NCBI GenBank assembly: GCA_001871925.1
Contig: MNWZ01000108.1
Location: 1-34,092 of the forward strand
Source of the DNA: Zetaproteobacteria bacterium CG1_02_53_45
GTDB taxonomy: Bacteria > Pseudomonadota > Zetaproteobacteria > Mariprofundales > Mariprofundaceae
Length of the DNA stretch: 34,092 bases
Direction of reading: 5' to 3'
Position numbers and translations under genes: made by a program. Positions 8,529-18,400 of this stretch are shown in pieces; positions within the stretch are counted from its first letter, which is position 1; each line of letters opens with the position of its first letter. The notes under the pieces were generated by a model. It was not told where the DNA came from and made no database searches. It saw only the letters and a program-made list of their open reading frames with translations.

Positions 8529-8619
8529 GCCAGACCCCTGTGTGACTAGCTTAGAATAATATGCTTTTAATACAAGGGGGGTAGTTTTTGCGTGTGACTT
8601 TGTACGACATCTTGTCGGT

Positions 8620-8934
8620 CTAACCCTGATAAAAGGCAAACTTCTCAACGACATTGCCGCCGCGGAAATGCTCTTCAACAATTCGGTCGATGGCTGCTTC
8701 ATTCAAATTGCAGTACCAGACATTGTCCGGGTGCACGACCATGACAGGGCCCTCCATGCATACACCCAGGCAGCCGGCACGGTTAACGCGCACGCAATCC
8801 GGATCGCCAACGGTCAGTCCTGCCCTGGCTACTTTCTCTTTCAGGTAGTTGAGCAGCGGCAGGTTCTCTCCGCAGCTTTTGCCGCAGCACATTATGGCAT
8901 GGCGTTTGAATGGCATCATCATGGGCTTTGGCAT
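8620..8934 (-). CDS. Thioredoxin-like [2Fe-2S] ferredoxin
   Basis: A 104-residue protein of the thioredoxin-fold 2Fe-2S ferredoxin family. The likely cluster ligands are C16/C17 and C21 (CCGKSCGEN) with C55 and C59 (GCLGVCMEGP), and the family motif continues as VMVVHPDNVWY. Such ferredoxins recur next to cobalamin genes; a redox role for corrin or cobalt-chelatase chemistry is an inference. It begins 3 bp after the cobA stop, with GGAAGG as ribosome-binding site inside the end of cobA, and is the last gene of the B12 array. No convincing terminator follows it. Confidence 0.88.
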   Translation of the reverse strand: MPKPMMMPFKRHAIMCCGKSCGENLPLLNYLKEKVARAGLTVGDPDCVRVNRAGCLGVCMEGPVMVVHPDNVWYCNLNEAAIDRIVEEHFRGGNVVEKFAFYQG

Positions 8935-8937
8935 GGT

Positions 8938-9684
8938 TTAATCCTTCCAGCTTATTCTTTTGCTGACCACATCACCGATAATCAGAATCGATGGTGAACG
9001 TGCGCTTACACTGCCATTGGCCGCCTGTTCAAGCGTGGCGATGGTGGTGCTCTCCTCAGCCAGCGTAGCGGCGTGAATAATGGCGAGCGGCGTCTGTTGT
9101 GCAAGGCCCGCATCCAGCAGTCGGGCGGCAATCTGCGGCAGGTTTTTCGCACCCATATAGAACACCAGCACAGGGAATGCTTCGACAAGGGCTTTCCAGT
9201 CCATGCGGCTCTTTTCACTGGCTTCATGGCCGGTAAGAAAGGCAAGTGAACCATTCACCGAGCGATCAGTAACCGGAATTCCGGCCATGGCCGGGGCCGC
9301 GACACCGGCCGTAATGCCCGGAATGATTCTGAATCGGATGCCGGCGGTTGCCAGAGCGCGCATCTCTTCGCCACCACGTCCGAAAACAAACGGATCGCCG
9401 CCTTTCAGGCGTACCACGCGTTTTCCCTCGTTAGCCAGTTCGATCAGTGTTTCACAGATATCGAGCTGGCTCGCCGATGGTCGGCCGCCGCGTTTACCGG
9501 CCAGAATCAATTCGGCTCCGACTGCGGCCAGATTCAGTACATCCTCAGAGACCAGCGCATCGTAAACAATGACATCGCAATCACCGATCAATTTGGCGGC
9601 CGCCAGTGTCAGCAGGCAGGCATCCCCGGGTCCCGCACCGACGAGGGCGACCTCACCAGTGATCAGAGGCGCATCCAGTTTCAT
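8938..9684 (-). CDS. cobA: Uroporphyrinogen-III C-methyltransferase (SUMT)
   Basis: Transfers two methyl groups from S-adenosylmethionine to uroporphyrinogen III to make precorrin-2, the entry to the corrin ring and siroheme. 248 residues, single domain, without the CysG dehydrogenase/chelatase part. Motifs: VGAGPGDACLLTLAA, RLKGGDPFVFGRGGEE, PGITAGVAAPAMAGIPVTDR and LTGHE, all classic for the family. The ATG overlaps the cbiX stop by 4 bp (ATGA). Precorrin-2 dehydrogenase is not in the window. Confidence 0.95.
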   Translation of the reverse strand: MKLDAPLITGEVALVGAGPGDACLLTLAAAKLIGDCDVIVYDALVSEDVLNLAAVGAELILAGKRGGRPSASQLDICETLIELANEGKRVVRLKGGDPFVFGRGGEEMRALATAGIRFRIIPGITAGVAAPAMAGIPVTDRSVNGSLAFLTGHEASEKSRMDWKALVEAFPVLVFYMGAKNLPQIAARLLDAGLAQQTPLAIIHAATLAEESTTIATLEQAANGSVSARSPSILIIGDVVSKRISWKD

Positions 9685-10307
9685 TGATCCGGCCTCAGGC
9701 AGTCGGCAATCAATGCCGCAAAGCCATCGTGCTCGCTCAAGACCGGTACCAGTGAAATGTTGTTGATGGGGGCCGAATCAATCATGGACTGAACTCTAGC
9801 AAGAGTGTGGCCGCCGAACAGCAGCATCGGTTGTACGGTTACCTGTGTGATGCCATCCTGATGCCAGAGTTGCAGCACAGCGTTCAGGGAAGGCTCGGAA
9901 TGCATCGAAGCCATAGCCACCTTGCTGCAGCGTTTGTTCATGCTGTGAATGGCCGCAGCCAGCGCTTCGAATCCGGCAAATCGGTAAAGTGCAAACAACA
10001 CATTGATGCGTTTGCTTTCGCGCGTCATCTGATCATAGGCCATGGCGGCCAGTTGTTCTGCATGCTCATTGAGTGACGGCAGTAGCGTGCAGCCCGATAC
10101 TTCCACCAGTTTTGGCACATCCTCGGTCAGATGTTTTCCGGCTCCAAGAAACAGCGGCAACACCCGCGCACCGGCAGGCAGTCGCTCGTCGGAAAGAAAG
10201 GCTGAACCGACCTCTTCTTCGAGCAGGTTTGAAACGGTGTAAGCCAGACCATTGACCTGTTCCGCATGGGCTGTGTTCGGTGAACCGTGGGCAAGCAGAA
10301 TGTTCAA
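9681..10307 (-). CDS. cbiX: Sirohydrochlorin cobaltochelatase, CbiX-like
   Basis: Likely inserts Co2+ into sirohydrochlorin in the early-cobalt (anaerobic) B12 route. At 208 residues it looks like two CbiX-type halves. The first (1-95) keeps LLAHGSPN and LPLFLGAGKHLTEDVP with the metal-site histidines. The second (100-208) has lost the HGS motif but keeps QPMLLFGGHTLARV. The start codon is TTG, with GGAG 8 nt upstream. It is placed between the RhuM-Fic gene and cobA, overlapping cobA by 4 bp. Siroheme ferrochelatase (SirB) is the alternative reading, but the B12 context favours cobalt. Confidence 0.85.
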   Translation of the reverse strand: MNILLAHGSPNTAHAEQVNGLAYTVSNLLEEEVGSAFLSDERLPAGARVLPLFLGAGKHLTEDVPKLVEVSGCTLLPSLNEHAEQLAAMAYDQMTRESKRINVLFALYRFAGFEALAAAIHSMNKRCSKVAMASMHSEPSLNAVLQLWHQDGITQVTVQPMLLFGGHTLARVQSMIDSAPINNISLVPVLSEHDGFAALIADCLRPDQ

Positions 10308-10349
10308 GTATTGTTCTCCGGTAGCATGTGATTGAAGCTCATTCGAGTA

Positions 10350-11330
10350 TTAACCTTTATTATTGCGGTTGATCAGGTTGATGATCACCTTCACGATGGT
10401 CTCTTTATCCGTTGGCTTGCTTTCGGCGATCAGCAGGGTGAGCGCCACCAGTGCATTGTCAGGGATGCGTTTACCGCCATCGGCGCGGTAGAGCATACCG
10501 TGACCGGCCATGAAATAGATGAAGATAGCGGCAGCGATGCGCTTGTTACCATCGCTGAAGGCGTGATTCTTGGTGATAAAGTAAAGCAGGTGCGCCGCTT
10601 TTTCCTCTACGCTCGGATAGACATCCTTGCCGTCGAAGGTTTGATCAATCGCACCCAATGCGCTCCTGAAACCCTGATCTTTCTCCAGCCCGAACAGCCC
10701 GTCGAATTCACCCTTCATCGATGCCACCACCCCGATGGCCTCTTCATAACTCAGTTGGTAAGCGGTGGTCGGGGAGGTGTTCTCAGTGACCAGGGTGCCG
10801 TGATCATAGCGATCCAGCGTGGTTAGCGCATAGGCATAATCAGAGATGACCTTGAGCAGTCCTTTCGCTTCAACTTCGCCCACGGCCTGGTGTGCCAGTG
10901 TGTTTTCGAGCAGGGCTACGGTGTTGCGCAGATCGCTTAGTTTCTGGTTTTGCTCCTGTAGCGTTTTTTCGTTCAGCGCGTACCCGCGAGTCAGATACTC
11001 TTTCAGTACCCTGTTGGCCCACTGGCGGAAGCGGGTCGCTCGCACTGAATTTATCCGGTAGCCGACAGATATTACTACGTCCAGATTGAAGAATTCGATC
11101 TCACGCGTCACTTCACGTGCACCCTCAGTTTGAACTGTTGCATTTTTTGCAACAGTTGCTGATCGATCAAGCTCTCCTTCTTTGTAAATACTGCGCAGAT
11201 GGCGAGAGACCACTGATTTGTCACGTTCAAATAACTCGCTTAGTTGGGCCAGTGAGAGCCAAATCGTTCCTGTATCAAGGCGAACCTCAACGTTACCATT
11301 TTCTGTTTGATAGATAGTGATTTCATTCAT
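10350..11330 (-). CDS. RhuM-family protein with C-terminal Fic domain
   Basis: 326 residues in two parts. Residues about 1-120 are the RhuM domain (WLSLAQLSELFERDKSVVSRHLRSIY, then EFFNLDVVISVGYRINS), typical of the virulence-protein/toxin-like RhuM family. Residues about 190-326 hold a Fic/Doc fold with an intact catalytic motif HAFSDGNKR at 256-264, so AMP transfer or a similar modification is possible. A coiled coil (about 120-150) joins them. No separate antitoxin gene is visible. It sits between cobO and cbiX with gaps of about 45 bp on each side and its own GGGAG ribosome-binding site, so it is an insertion into the B12 operon. The target is unknown. Confidence 0.88.
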   Translation of the reverse strand: MNEITIYQTENGNVEVRLDTGTIWLSLAQLSELFERDKSVVSRHLRSIYKEGELDRSATVAKNATVQTEGAREVTREIEFFNLDVVISVGYRINSVRATRFRQWANRVLKEYLTRGYALNEKTLQEQNQKLSDLRNTVALLENTLAHQAVGEVEAKGLLKVISDYAYALTTLDRYDHGTLVTENTSPTTAYQLSYEEAIGVVASMKGEFDGLFGLEKDQGFRSALGAIDQTFDGKDVYPSVEEKAAHLLYFITKNHAFSDGNKRIAAAIFIYFMAGHGMLYRADGGKRIPDNALVALTLLIAESKPTDKETIVKVIINLINRNNKG

Positions 11331-11378
11331 ACGCTTGCTCCCGAATGCAGGACCAGCATAGCAGTTAGCCGGATCAGA

Positions 11379-11915
11379 TCAAAACTCAATGCCCTGCGTT
11401 GCAGGAATATCAGCTTCAAAGGCGTGTTTGACCATCTTCATCTCGGTGACGGTATCGGCAACCTCGATCACTTCAGCTGCGGCATTGCGGCCGGTGAGGA
11501 TCAGGTGCATCCACTTCGGCTTTGCCTCGCGGATGAACGTCGCAACCTCTTCTCCTGAAATCCAGCCGTAACCGGTGCAGTAGTTGATCTCATCGAAGAC
11601 CAGCATATCGAACTCGTGCGAGCGTACCTTTTCTTTGCACAACTCCCAGATGTCGCGGCTGGTTTTGATATCCTGTTCGGGGTTTTTCGTATCCCAGGTG
11701 AAACCGTCACCGGGCGCATGCCACTCGATATTATCGAACTGCCTGGCCGCCCGCTCTTCGCCGGTTTTCCATTTACCCTTGATAAACTGGATGACGCATA
11801 CCTTCATACCCCAGCCTGCAGCGCGGAAGGTGACCCCGAAGGCGGAGGAGGATTTGCCTTTGCCGTCGCCGGTGTGCACCAGCACGATGCCCTGTCGTTT
11901 GTCGCGTGCTTTCAT
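11379..11915 (-). CDS. cobO: Cob(I)yrinic acid a,c-diamide adenosyltransferase
   Basis: An ATP:corrinoid adenosyltransferase of the CobO/BtuR/CobA(Salmonella) family, 178 aa. It attaches the upper adenosyl ligand to corrinoids made in the cell or taken up from outside. The ATP-binding loop is TGDGKGKSSSAFG (15-27). Further motifs are VIQFIKG, FDMLVFDEINYC and ILTGRNA, as in the family. It overlaps the btuD stop by 4 bp (ATGA), so adenosylation is directly coupled to uptake. Confidence 0.94.
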   Translation of the reverse strand: MKARDKRQGIVLVHTGDGKGKSSSAFGVTFRAAGWGMKVCVIQFIKGKWKTGEERAARQFDNIEWHAPGDGFTWDTKNPEQDIKTSRDIWELCKEKVRSHEFDMLVFDEINYCTGYGWISGEEVATFIREAKPKWMHLILTGRNAAAEVIEVADTVTEMKMVKHAFEADIPATQGIEF

Positions 11916-12646
11916 TTGCAGTCTCCATAGTCGGGAATCAGTGCGCAGCCCTGTTGTGTGAGCGGGGCATCAAACAGTTCAGTCAGTTTCCTGCTCTCGA
12001 ACAGCTTGTGCGCAGCACCGTATTCGGCCCCGCCTTTACTATCAATCAGAATCAGGTGGTCGGCAACGGCCATGGCCTGCTGGAGATCATGCAGCACTGT
12101 CATGATTGCACGACCCTTGTCGCGTTGTGACTTTAGCATCTGAATGCAGTGAATCTGGTGTTTCAGGTCCAGGTGGGCTGTCGGTTCATCGAGCAGCCAG
12201 AGCGGTGTGTCGCGCAGCATCAGTGCGCTGAGCTCTGTTCTCTGGCGTTCCCCGCTGGAAAGCTCTCCCAAGGGTCTTTGCAGAAGCGCTGCAATATCCA
12301 TGGTCGCGGCAGTGGACTCAACATCTTCACCACTTTCGCCTGCAGCAAGTTCTAGGCGCTGCCTGACGGTGAGACCGAACTCGGTTGGCGGCAAATCTCC
12401 CTGCCAGGCAATCTGGGTGGTAAGCTCCATGCGATGGTAGGCTGAGAGTGGTTTGCCATGTAATTCAATGGTTCCCGATGCGGAAATCAATCCGGCCAGT
12501 GCCAGCAGCAGGCTCGATTTTCCAGCTCCGTTGGGGCCGAGCACCACGGTCACTTCACCTGCACGCATGGCGCAGTTCAGCCCGGAAAACAGGGTCTTGC
12601 CGCCACGTGTCACCGTCACATCGGCCAACTTTATAATGGCGGACAT
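11912..12646 (-). CDS. btuD: Vitamin B12 ABC importer, ATPase subunit
   Basis: A 244-residue ABC ATPase of the FecE/BtuD class. Walker A is GPNGAGKSS (37-45), the signature is LSSGERQR (129-136), Walker B is LWLLDEPT (149-156), and the switch histidine is in VLHDLQQ. It begins immediately after the btuC stop and overlaps cobO, so the assignment to cobalamin rather than ferric siderophore uptake rests on context. Confidence 0.92.
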   Translation of the reverse strand: MSAIIKLADVTVTRGGKTLFSGLNCAMRAGEVTVVLGPNGAGKSSLLLALAGLISASGTIELHGKPLSAYHRMELTTQIAWQGDLPPTEFGLTVRQRLELAAGESGEDVESTAATMDIAALLQRPLGELSSGERQRTELSALMLRDTPLWLLDEPTAHLDLKHQIHCIQMLKSQRDKGRAIMTVLHDLQQAMAVADHLILIDSKGGAEYGAAHKLFESRKLTELFDAPLTQQGCALIPDYGDCK

Positions 12647-13579
12647 CTAACGGCGCCTCAACAGCAGGAAGAGGAACACCGGCACGCCGATAATGGCCGT
12701 GAGAATGCCGACCGGAAGCTCGGCCGGTGCAATGATCGTGCGGGCCGCCGAGTCGGCCAGTACCAGCAGCAGTCCACCGCCGATGGCGGAAGCGGGCAGT
12801 ACGGCGCGATGCAGGGAGCCGAACAGCAGTCGCATCAGGTGCGGGATCACCAGCCCCACAAAACCGATGGTGCCGGCAGCAGTGACAGCCAGTGCGGTAA
12901 CGGCGGATGCCAGCAGCAGCAGTCGTGATCGCAGGCGTTTAACATCCACGCCCAAGGCTTCGGCATGGCGTTCGCCGAGCAGCAGTTTATCCAGTGAGCG
13001 AGAGAGAATCAGGCCGCAAATCAGCGCAATAACCCACGCCAGCAGCAGCAGGGGGACGGGCAGGTCGGAGTGGGATAGATCACCCATCATCCATGAGAAG
13101 GCGCGGAACAGCCCCTGTTCGGGTAGTAGTGCGAGCAACAGCGCCAGGACGGCCGACCAGAAGGCGGCCAGCACGACACCCGCCAGCAGCATACGGTTCG
13201 GCCCCAGATGCGAGAAAAACATGACGGCAACAATGCCGATCCAGGCACCGATAAATGCACCGGCCGACATAATCCATGCAGATTCGGGCATAAACATCAG
13301 GCCTGTAACAGCACCTGCGGAAGCCGAGCCCGCCACACCCAGCACATAGGGTTCGGCCAGCGGGTTACCCAGCAACACCTGAAACCACGCGCCGGCCAGT
13401 GCCAGCAGGCCGCCGACGGCAAATGCGGTAAGCAGACGCGGGAAACGCAGTTCCCAGAGTATCATGTGTTCCAGCCCGTCACCTGCAGCAAACGGATTGA
13501 TCCACTGCTCGCCTGCGGCAAGTCCCAGCAGCAGGCAGGCGGCAATGGCACAGGCAAGTGCGATCCAGCGTAGCGTCAT
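12647..13579 (-). CDS. btuC: Vitamin B12 ABC importer, permease subunit
   Basis: A 310-residue FecCD-family permease with about nine to ten hydrophobic segments. Family motifs: LRFPRLLTAFAVGGLLALAGAWFQVLLGNPLAEPYVLGVAGSA in pieces, GTIGFVGLVIPHLMR (coupling-helix region) and PAELPVGILTAIIGVPVFLFLL at the end. It forms the inner-membrane importer with BtuD and receives substrate from BtuF. BtuF lies over 16 kb upstream in the array, separated by the defence insertions and cobQ. It begins 16 bp after the SEC-C gene stop. Confidence 0.93.
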   Translation of the reverse strand: MTLRWIALACAIAACLLLGLAAGEQWINPFAAGDGLEHMILWELRFPRLLTAFAVGGLLALAGAWFQVLLGNPLAEPYVLGVAGSASAGAVTGLMFMPESAWIMSAGAFIGAWIGIVAVMFFSHLGPNRMLLAGVVLAAFWSAVLALLLALLPEQGLFRAFSWMMGDLSHSDLPVPLLLLAWVIALICGLILSRSLDKLLLGERHAEALGVDVKRLRSRLLLLASAVTALAVTAAGTIGFVGLVIPHLMRLLFGSLHRAVLPASAIGGGLLLVLADSAARTIIAPAELPVGILTAIIGVPVFLFLLLRRR

Positions 13580-13595
13580 GTCAACTCTGGCAGAT

Positions 13596-15452
13596 TCATT
13601 TTACCACCTTCGCGCCCCGTTTCAGCCAATCGAGCGCGCCGGGAGTTTTCTCCCACAGGTCGCGGGCGCATTGGCGATAGCTCCACGCCTCATCCTCGCC
13701 GCCGACGGAGGTGTAACCGGGATAGAGGTTTGTCGGCTCCTTCATGCGCTTGCGTAACAAGGCGTCAGGAATATGCGGCGACTGTTGAATTGCTTCAATC
13801 AGCCGTTTATTGGCGGCATGCTCTCTGCCAAGACGGAACAGGGCCAGCGCATGGCCGAAATTGATGCTGACATCGAAATCCTCCGGATAATGCTCACACA
13901 GCGCGACAACATCATCGTTGCGCCCCAGCCGCAGATAGCTGTTGACCACTTCGCTACGCATGCCCTGATTATCGTTGGGATTCAGGCGCAGCAACCACTC
14001 GCGCAACTCAAGTGCTTCCTTTTCACTATTGAGTTCTTCCATGGTATCGGCCAGAAAGCCGATCACGCGCAGTACCGGTCGGTTATCCGTGATTGCCCAG
14101 ATCAGCGGTTGCTTCGGTTGCATCGGGATCAGCGATTTGACCTGAAGCATCGCCAGCATGATTAACGGCTGAAAGGTGATCGCCGGGTTGGGTGCATCAA
14201 GCAGGTAGACCGACTGAATCAGGTCATCGATCACCCCAATGCTGCCGGCCAGTTCAGGATGTTTATCGAGCATCTCAAGCCAGGCATCGGGCTGATCCCA
14301 CATCTCTTCATGTTGCCACATCAGTTCGCGCCACTGCCCAAGCAGTTTGGCGCTCGCGCTGTTTTTGGGCTCGATCCGACAACAATCATCGAAGCTGCAA
14401 ATCTTTTCCATTGCTTTGGGCGGGTTCTTCATCACCTGCTGCAACCATGGAATCAACCTTCCCGCACCCGGCGACAGCTGCTCCAGCAGAGGTGCGAATG
14501 CCGTGGGGCCATCCGAAAGCATCTGTTCGATGTAGTCGATCAAGTCATCGAGTTCACCGTCCCGATTCATGCTGCTCAGTCGTTTGAGCCAGAATTTTCC
14601 GCGCTGCTGCATCTGTTTCAGTTTACCCTGCTGCATCAACAGCAGGATCTCCAGATGACTGAGCGCCGGATTGTCAGGGTCGATGCGTTGCGCTTTCTGA
14701 AAGCAGGCCCATGCCTCGTCGTCATAGCCCTGATCGCCGAGAATCGTGCACAACCGATGCAGCGCTGCCGATTGCAGTGCCTTGTCAGGATGGTTCACCA
14801 TGCGCTCGATCAGCGCTTTTTTCTTTCGCGGCTTATCCAGTGCCGTGCATATCTCGAACATCGTATCGAGCGCCGCCTCGTCGCGATGATCCAGCTTCGC
14901 ATCGCTCTGTTTGAAGATCGGATCCAGCAGAATGAGCGCACGCTTGGCCATGGACTCGCTTTCGCGCGCCCATTTCCCGGCAATATAACCGAGCAACATA
15001 TGTGAAAAGTGGAGGTGAGCCTGTTTCAGTTCAGCCTGCGTAATCAACTCCAGTAGAAAAATCGTGAGCAACTCGGTTGAAATCGGCGGCGTCTCCTCTG
15101 TGTCCAGACGGGCGCAGCACTGTTTGTATTTCCTGCCCGAACCACAGAGGCAGGGATCGTTGCGCCCGGGCAGCGGCAACGGGCGAGGACGGTAGTTGTT
15201 CGATGACAACGGCGTGCCGTTCCATATCTGTATTGCGAATAGCCGCGCAAGGCTGCGCAGTTCATCCTTGCCATCTGTATTCAGGTATCTGAAGAACTCA
15301 AAAAAGTCATCCGTGGCCAGCATGGTATAGAGGTTGATGAACTTCTCGGCATCGGGTTCCGTGTTGATCACAAACTGCACGCTCTGTCGCAGCATCTCTT
15401 CGAATGCCGCGAATGTTTCGCCGGAATCTGAATCTACAGGTTCATCAAACAT
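13596..15452 (-). CDS. SEC-C zinc-motif protein with helical repeats, paired with the NACHT gene
   Basis: 618 residues. A SEC-C zinc motif lies at 96-113 (GRNDPCLCGSGRKYKQCC), after a short helical N-terminal domain. The rest is TPR-like helical repeat (for example GYDDEAWACFQKAQRIDPDNPA and YLRLGRNDDVVALC). SEC-C occurs in SecA and in many orphan proteins, some of them in defence loci; it binds Zn and mediates protein contacts. Its ATG lies within the last codons of the NACHT gene (8-bp overlap) behind a strong AAGGAG, so the two are translationally linked. Its base composition is like the host's, unlike the AT-richer NACHT gene. The function is unknown; a partner or regulator of the NACHT protein is inferred only from the overlap. 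Confidence 0.82.
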   Translation of the reverse strand: MFDEPVDSDSGETFAAFEEMLRQSVQFVINTEPDAEKFINLYTMLATDDFFEFFRYLNTDGKDELRSLARLFAIQIWNGTPLSSNNYRPRPLPLPGRNDPCLCGSGRKYKQCCARLDTEETPPISTELLTIFLLELITQAELKQAHLHFSHMLLGYIAGKWARESESMAKRALILLDPIFKQSDAKLDHRDEAALDTMFEICTALDKPRKKKALIERMVNHPDKALQSAALHRLCTILGDQGYDDEAWACFQKAQRIDPDNPALSHLEILLLMQQGKLKQMQQRGKFWLKRLSSMNRDGELDDLIDYIEQMLSDGPTAFAPLLEQLSPGAGRLIPWLQQVMKNPPKAMEKICSFDDCCRIEPKNSASAKLLGQWRELMWQHEEMWDQPDAWLEMLDKHPELAGSIGVIDDLIQSVYLLDAPNPAITFQPLIMLAMLQVKSLIPMQPKQPLIWAITDNRPVLRVIGFLADTMEELNSEKEALELREWLLRLNPNDNQGMRSEVVNSYLRLGRNDDVVALCEHYPEDFDVSINFGHALALFRLGREHAANKRLIEAIQQSPHIPDALLRKRMKEPTNLYPGYTSVGGEDEAWSYRQCARDLWEKTPGALDWLKRGAKVVK

Positions 15453-18400
15453 GGTTACTCCTTACACCACTTTGTACACCATCGAGAAGTAGTCTCATTG
15501 CCTTTTCTCGAATTTCCAATTCATTATCATCTCGGAGAACTCTTGACCATTTTTCGATTTGACTCTGCTGCATGTATTTCAAATTCAGAACCCCCATTGC
15601 TGCATATCGAACCTTTGCATCATCCATCGAGAGCAGTTGTATGATTGTCTTGCATTGAGCCTGACTAAACTCAACGGATTGACGGAAAGCCTGAGAAAGA
15701 AGGTTGATTCTCAATTCTCCAAGGCCGACTCTCTCAATGAACTCATCTCTAAGAGGCTCGTCACCATCTAACCGATCAATCAATGATGTTTCAGCTATTC
15801 TCTGCACATCCGATCTTTCGTCGGCCACAAACGATATCAAATCCGAATTTGTTACTGCGTCAACAGAGAGCAAAAGAGAAAGCAGTTCCTCTCTCGGGCT
15901 ATCAGGTATCCTGCCTCCACCCTTTGGATATGGCTCTTCATGAGTCAACCAGTACTGATAGACTTCTTCCATCAAAGGAACCAGCCCTTTAACTTCGGAA
16001 TAACTCAATTTAGCAATCACTTTTGTTGTTTCTTCCGCAGTTAGTGGTCCCGAATTCAGCAGACCGTTTCTCAAAACGCCTTGAATTTCATCGTCCAATT
16101 CAAGTTCTAGCTCACTCAGTTTTCGATACAAATATTGGCACCCAGGCACCAACGGAAGCTTCAGCCTTTCAACAAGAAGCTTCTTCAAATCCATTTTGAT
16201 TTCCTGGGCAATCTGAGCAACAAACCAAAGGGCAATTCCATGCCCCGAAGCAGCCACACGATTTACAATTTCCAGAAGCGAGCTCTTATCTTCCAAATTA
16301 GATAAGAGATAACCGGCTAGCTGCACAATCCACTCCGACTTATGGTGCAGTGCTCGCTCAAGCTTTTGGATATCCAAATTACAGCTATTTACAGCCTTCA
16401 CATCCTCAGCAATATCTACGTGACTTAAACTCATATAAAAACTGTAGTAGCGATCATCGGCTGAAGCAGAGTCCATTCGATCAAGCATCGCCTTCGCCTC
16501 TTGAGAGAGAATTGCTTTATCTATCCCTGCAATTTCTATAATCCCCCGAAATACTTCCCTGACAGCTTCATCATCATGCTCTTCTTGCCAATCCCATATG
16601 TCCGGCAAAGAAACCTGCCAATATGCGCTTGCTTCAAGAAACGCCTCCAACTGAATAAATCGATCTTCTTCAGAAGGTGCTTCAGGAGCGCATAGAGAAT
16701 CCAGCAAATCTTGGTCGACCAAGGCAGAAAGTAGTTTTCTGTGAGCTATATTTTGAGCCGCATTAAATTCGGGGCTGCTAATATGGACTTGAGCACGACC
16801 AAGTGACCCCGCAACTTGCTTCGCCAGTTCTTCCTTTCCAAGCTCTTCAAGTAACCCAACAATATTCGTGCTAAACCCGACAGTTTTCAGCAAGGCATCT
16901 TGAGCAAGAGTATTCAAAACCATGTCCGCTTTATCTACCGGCAGATTTCTTACTATCTCACGAATCGCATTAGCAACAAATGCTTCCCTTATGTCTGAAA
17001 AGCTTTCTCTATTAAGGTTAAACCCTCCAAGCAAACTCTTGAAACCAGATTCAGCCATTTCTGGAAGAGATTCAAATGCAGCGACCAGTTCATTGAAGGC
17101 GTAATAGCTACTCCCTCCGTTTGTAACAAATGCCCATGCTGACAATCTTATCCATGTGTGTTCACTGTTGATCAAACTCTTTGCTAGTTCAGCAACCGCA
17201 TCGGGATATCGTTTGCTCACGGGCAACAAAGCAATCGCAATTCCCTTCGACTGAAAGTACCGAGGTGAATCAATTAAGGTAAATGCGGCATTAAGTACGT
17301 CCGTGAGATATTCCTCTTTGGGCTCAAATTGAGAGTCCGCGAGAAGACTCAGAGCGCGCTTCACCCACTTAATTTCTTCGGCGCTGTTTTTAATCCTTTT
17401 GATAAGCTCCGATGCAATTGATTCGCTCGCACCAAGTGAAGATGCAAATTTCAGCACCTCGGAGTCGGGAGCGTTTGATAGCTCAGAAATGATAACGTCA
17501 TGCTTCTCGTCTTCTGGCAAGGCGACCATATAACGGGCAGCGGCATACTCACCGAATGATTTATGGATAAACGTGACTGTGGCTTCATCGGTATGCCGGA
17601 TGGTTTCTACAAGGCCAGTCTCTTCCCAATATCGCAGAAATACTTCGCATTCGGCGACAGCATTCGTATAAGTAAGATCAAGCTCAGCCATCATGGCCTC
17701 TGCACATTTCTGAAGAGCATTCTCCACGGTAGAAACAGGGTATTTGAATAACACCCAGCCAAGCACGTCAAGAAACCAATTCGCTTTAGCTTTCGATATG
17801 TTTGGCTTATCTGTCCGGCTGGTCGAAGCATCATCAACAAGCTGGAAAAGCCGCTTAAAAAGGTCCACCTTGGAATGACCAAAGGTTATCTTCCGCACTG
17901 CCAGCGATACAGCCAACCCAAGAAGCAGAGGGCTTCTTTCAACCACCTTTCCTGCTTTGTTTTTCTTTAGTTCAGAGCATGCAAAATCAAAGCAATCGTT
18001 GAACTCTGCGGAACCAGATTCATACACTCCTGAAATCAGTTTATGCATATATACGTCGGCTTTATCTTCGATCAGCGGAAGCAGTTCGTAATGACGCCAT
18101 CCCTTCAGAGAATTGGTCGAATAGCCGACTGGCCGAGTTGTTACGACTACGCGACAAAGCGGATTGCTGGCAATGAACTTTTGAAGCCCTTCACATATAT
18201 CATTCTGACTTGCTCCCGTTTCGTCCAAACCATCACAAAGCAATACCCATTCCCGGAGAGCCAGGTTATCAAAGTTTTGCTTTTGCAGTGAAGAGCCATC
18301 CAGCCCAAGAGAGAAAATACCCTCTTCAACACCACTGCCATTCCGCATGCGCGCAGCCAGCGAATTCAGCCTGACTTTGATAACCGGAAACCCTTCACGC

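Noticed and set aside
8538-8619. Terminator at the end of the B12 array
   Set aside because: The only hairpin (CGACA-AGA-TGTCG) has a 5-bp stem and no T-run on the transcribed strand.
8529-8702. 58-residue N-terminal extension of slt in the ORF track
   Set aside because: It overlaps the ferredoxin gene and precedes a clear signal peptide beginning at the 8528 ATG.
14259-15005. 248-codon plus-strand frame opposite the SEC-C gene
   Set aside because: It is a shadow of the SEC-C/TPR coding region, with no domain or start signals.
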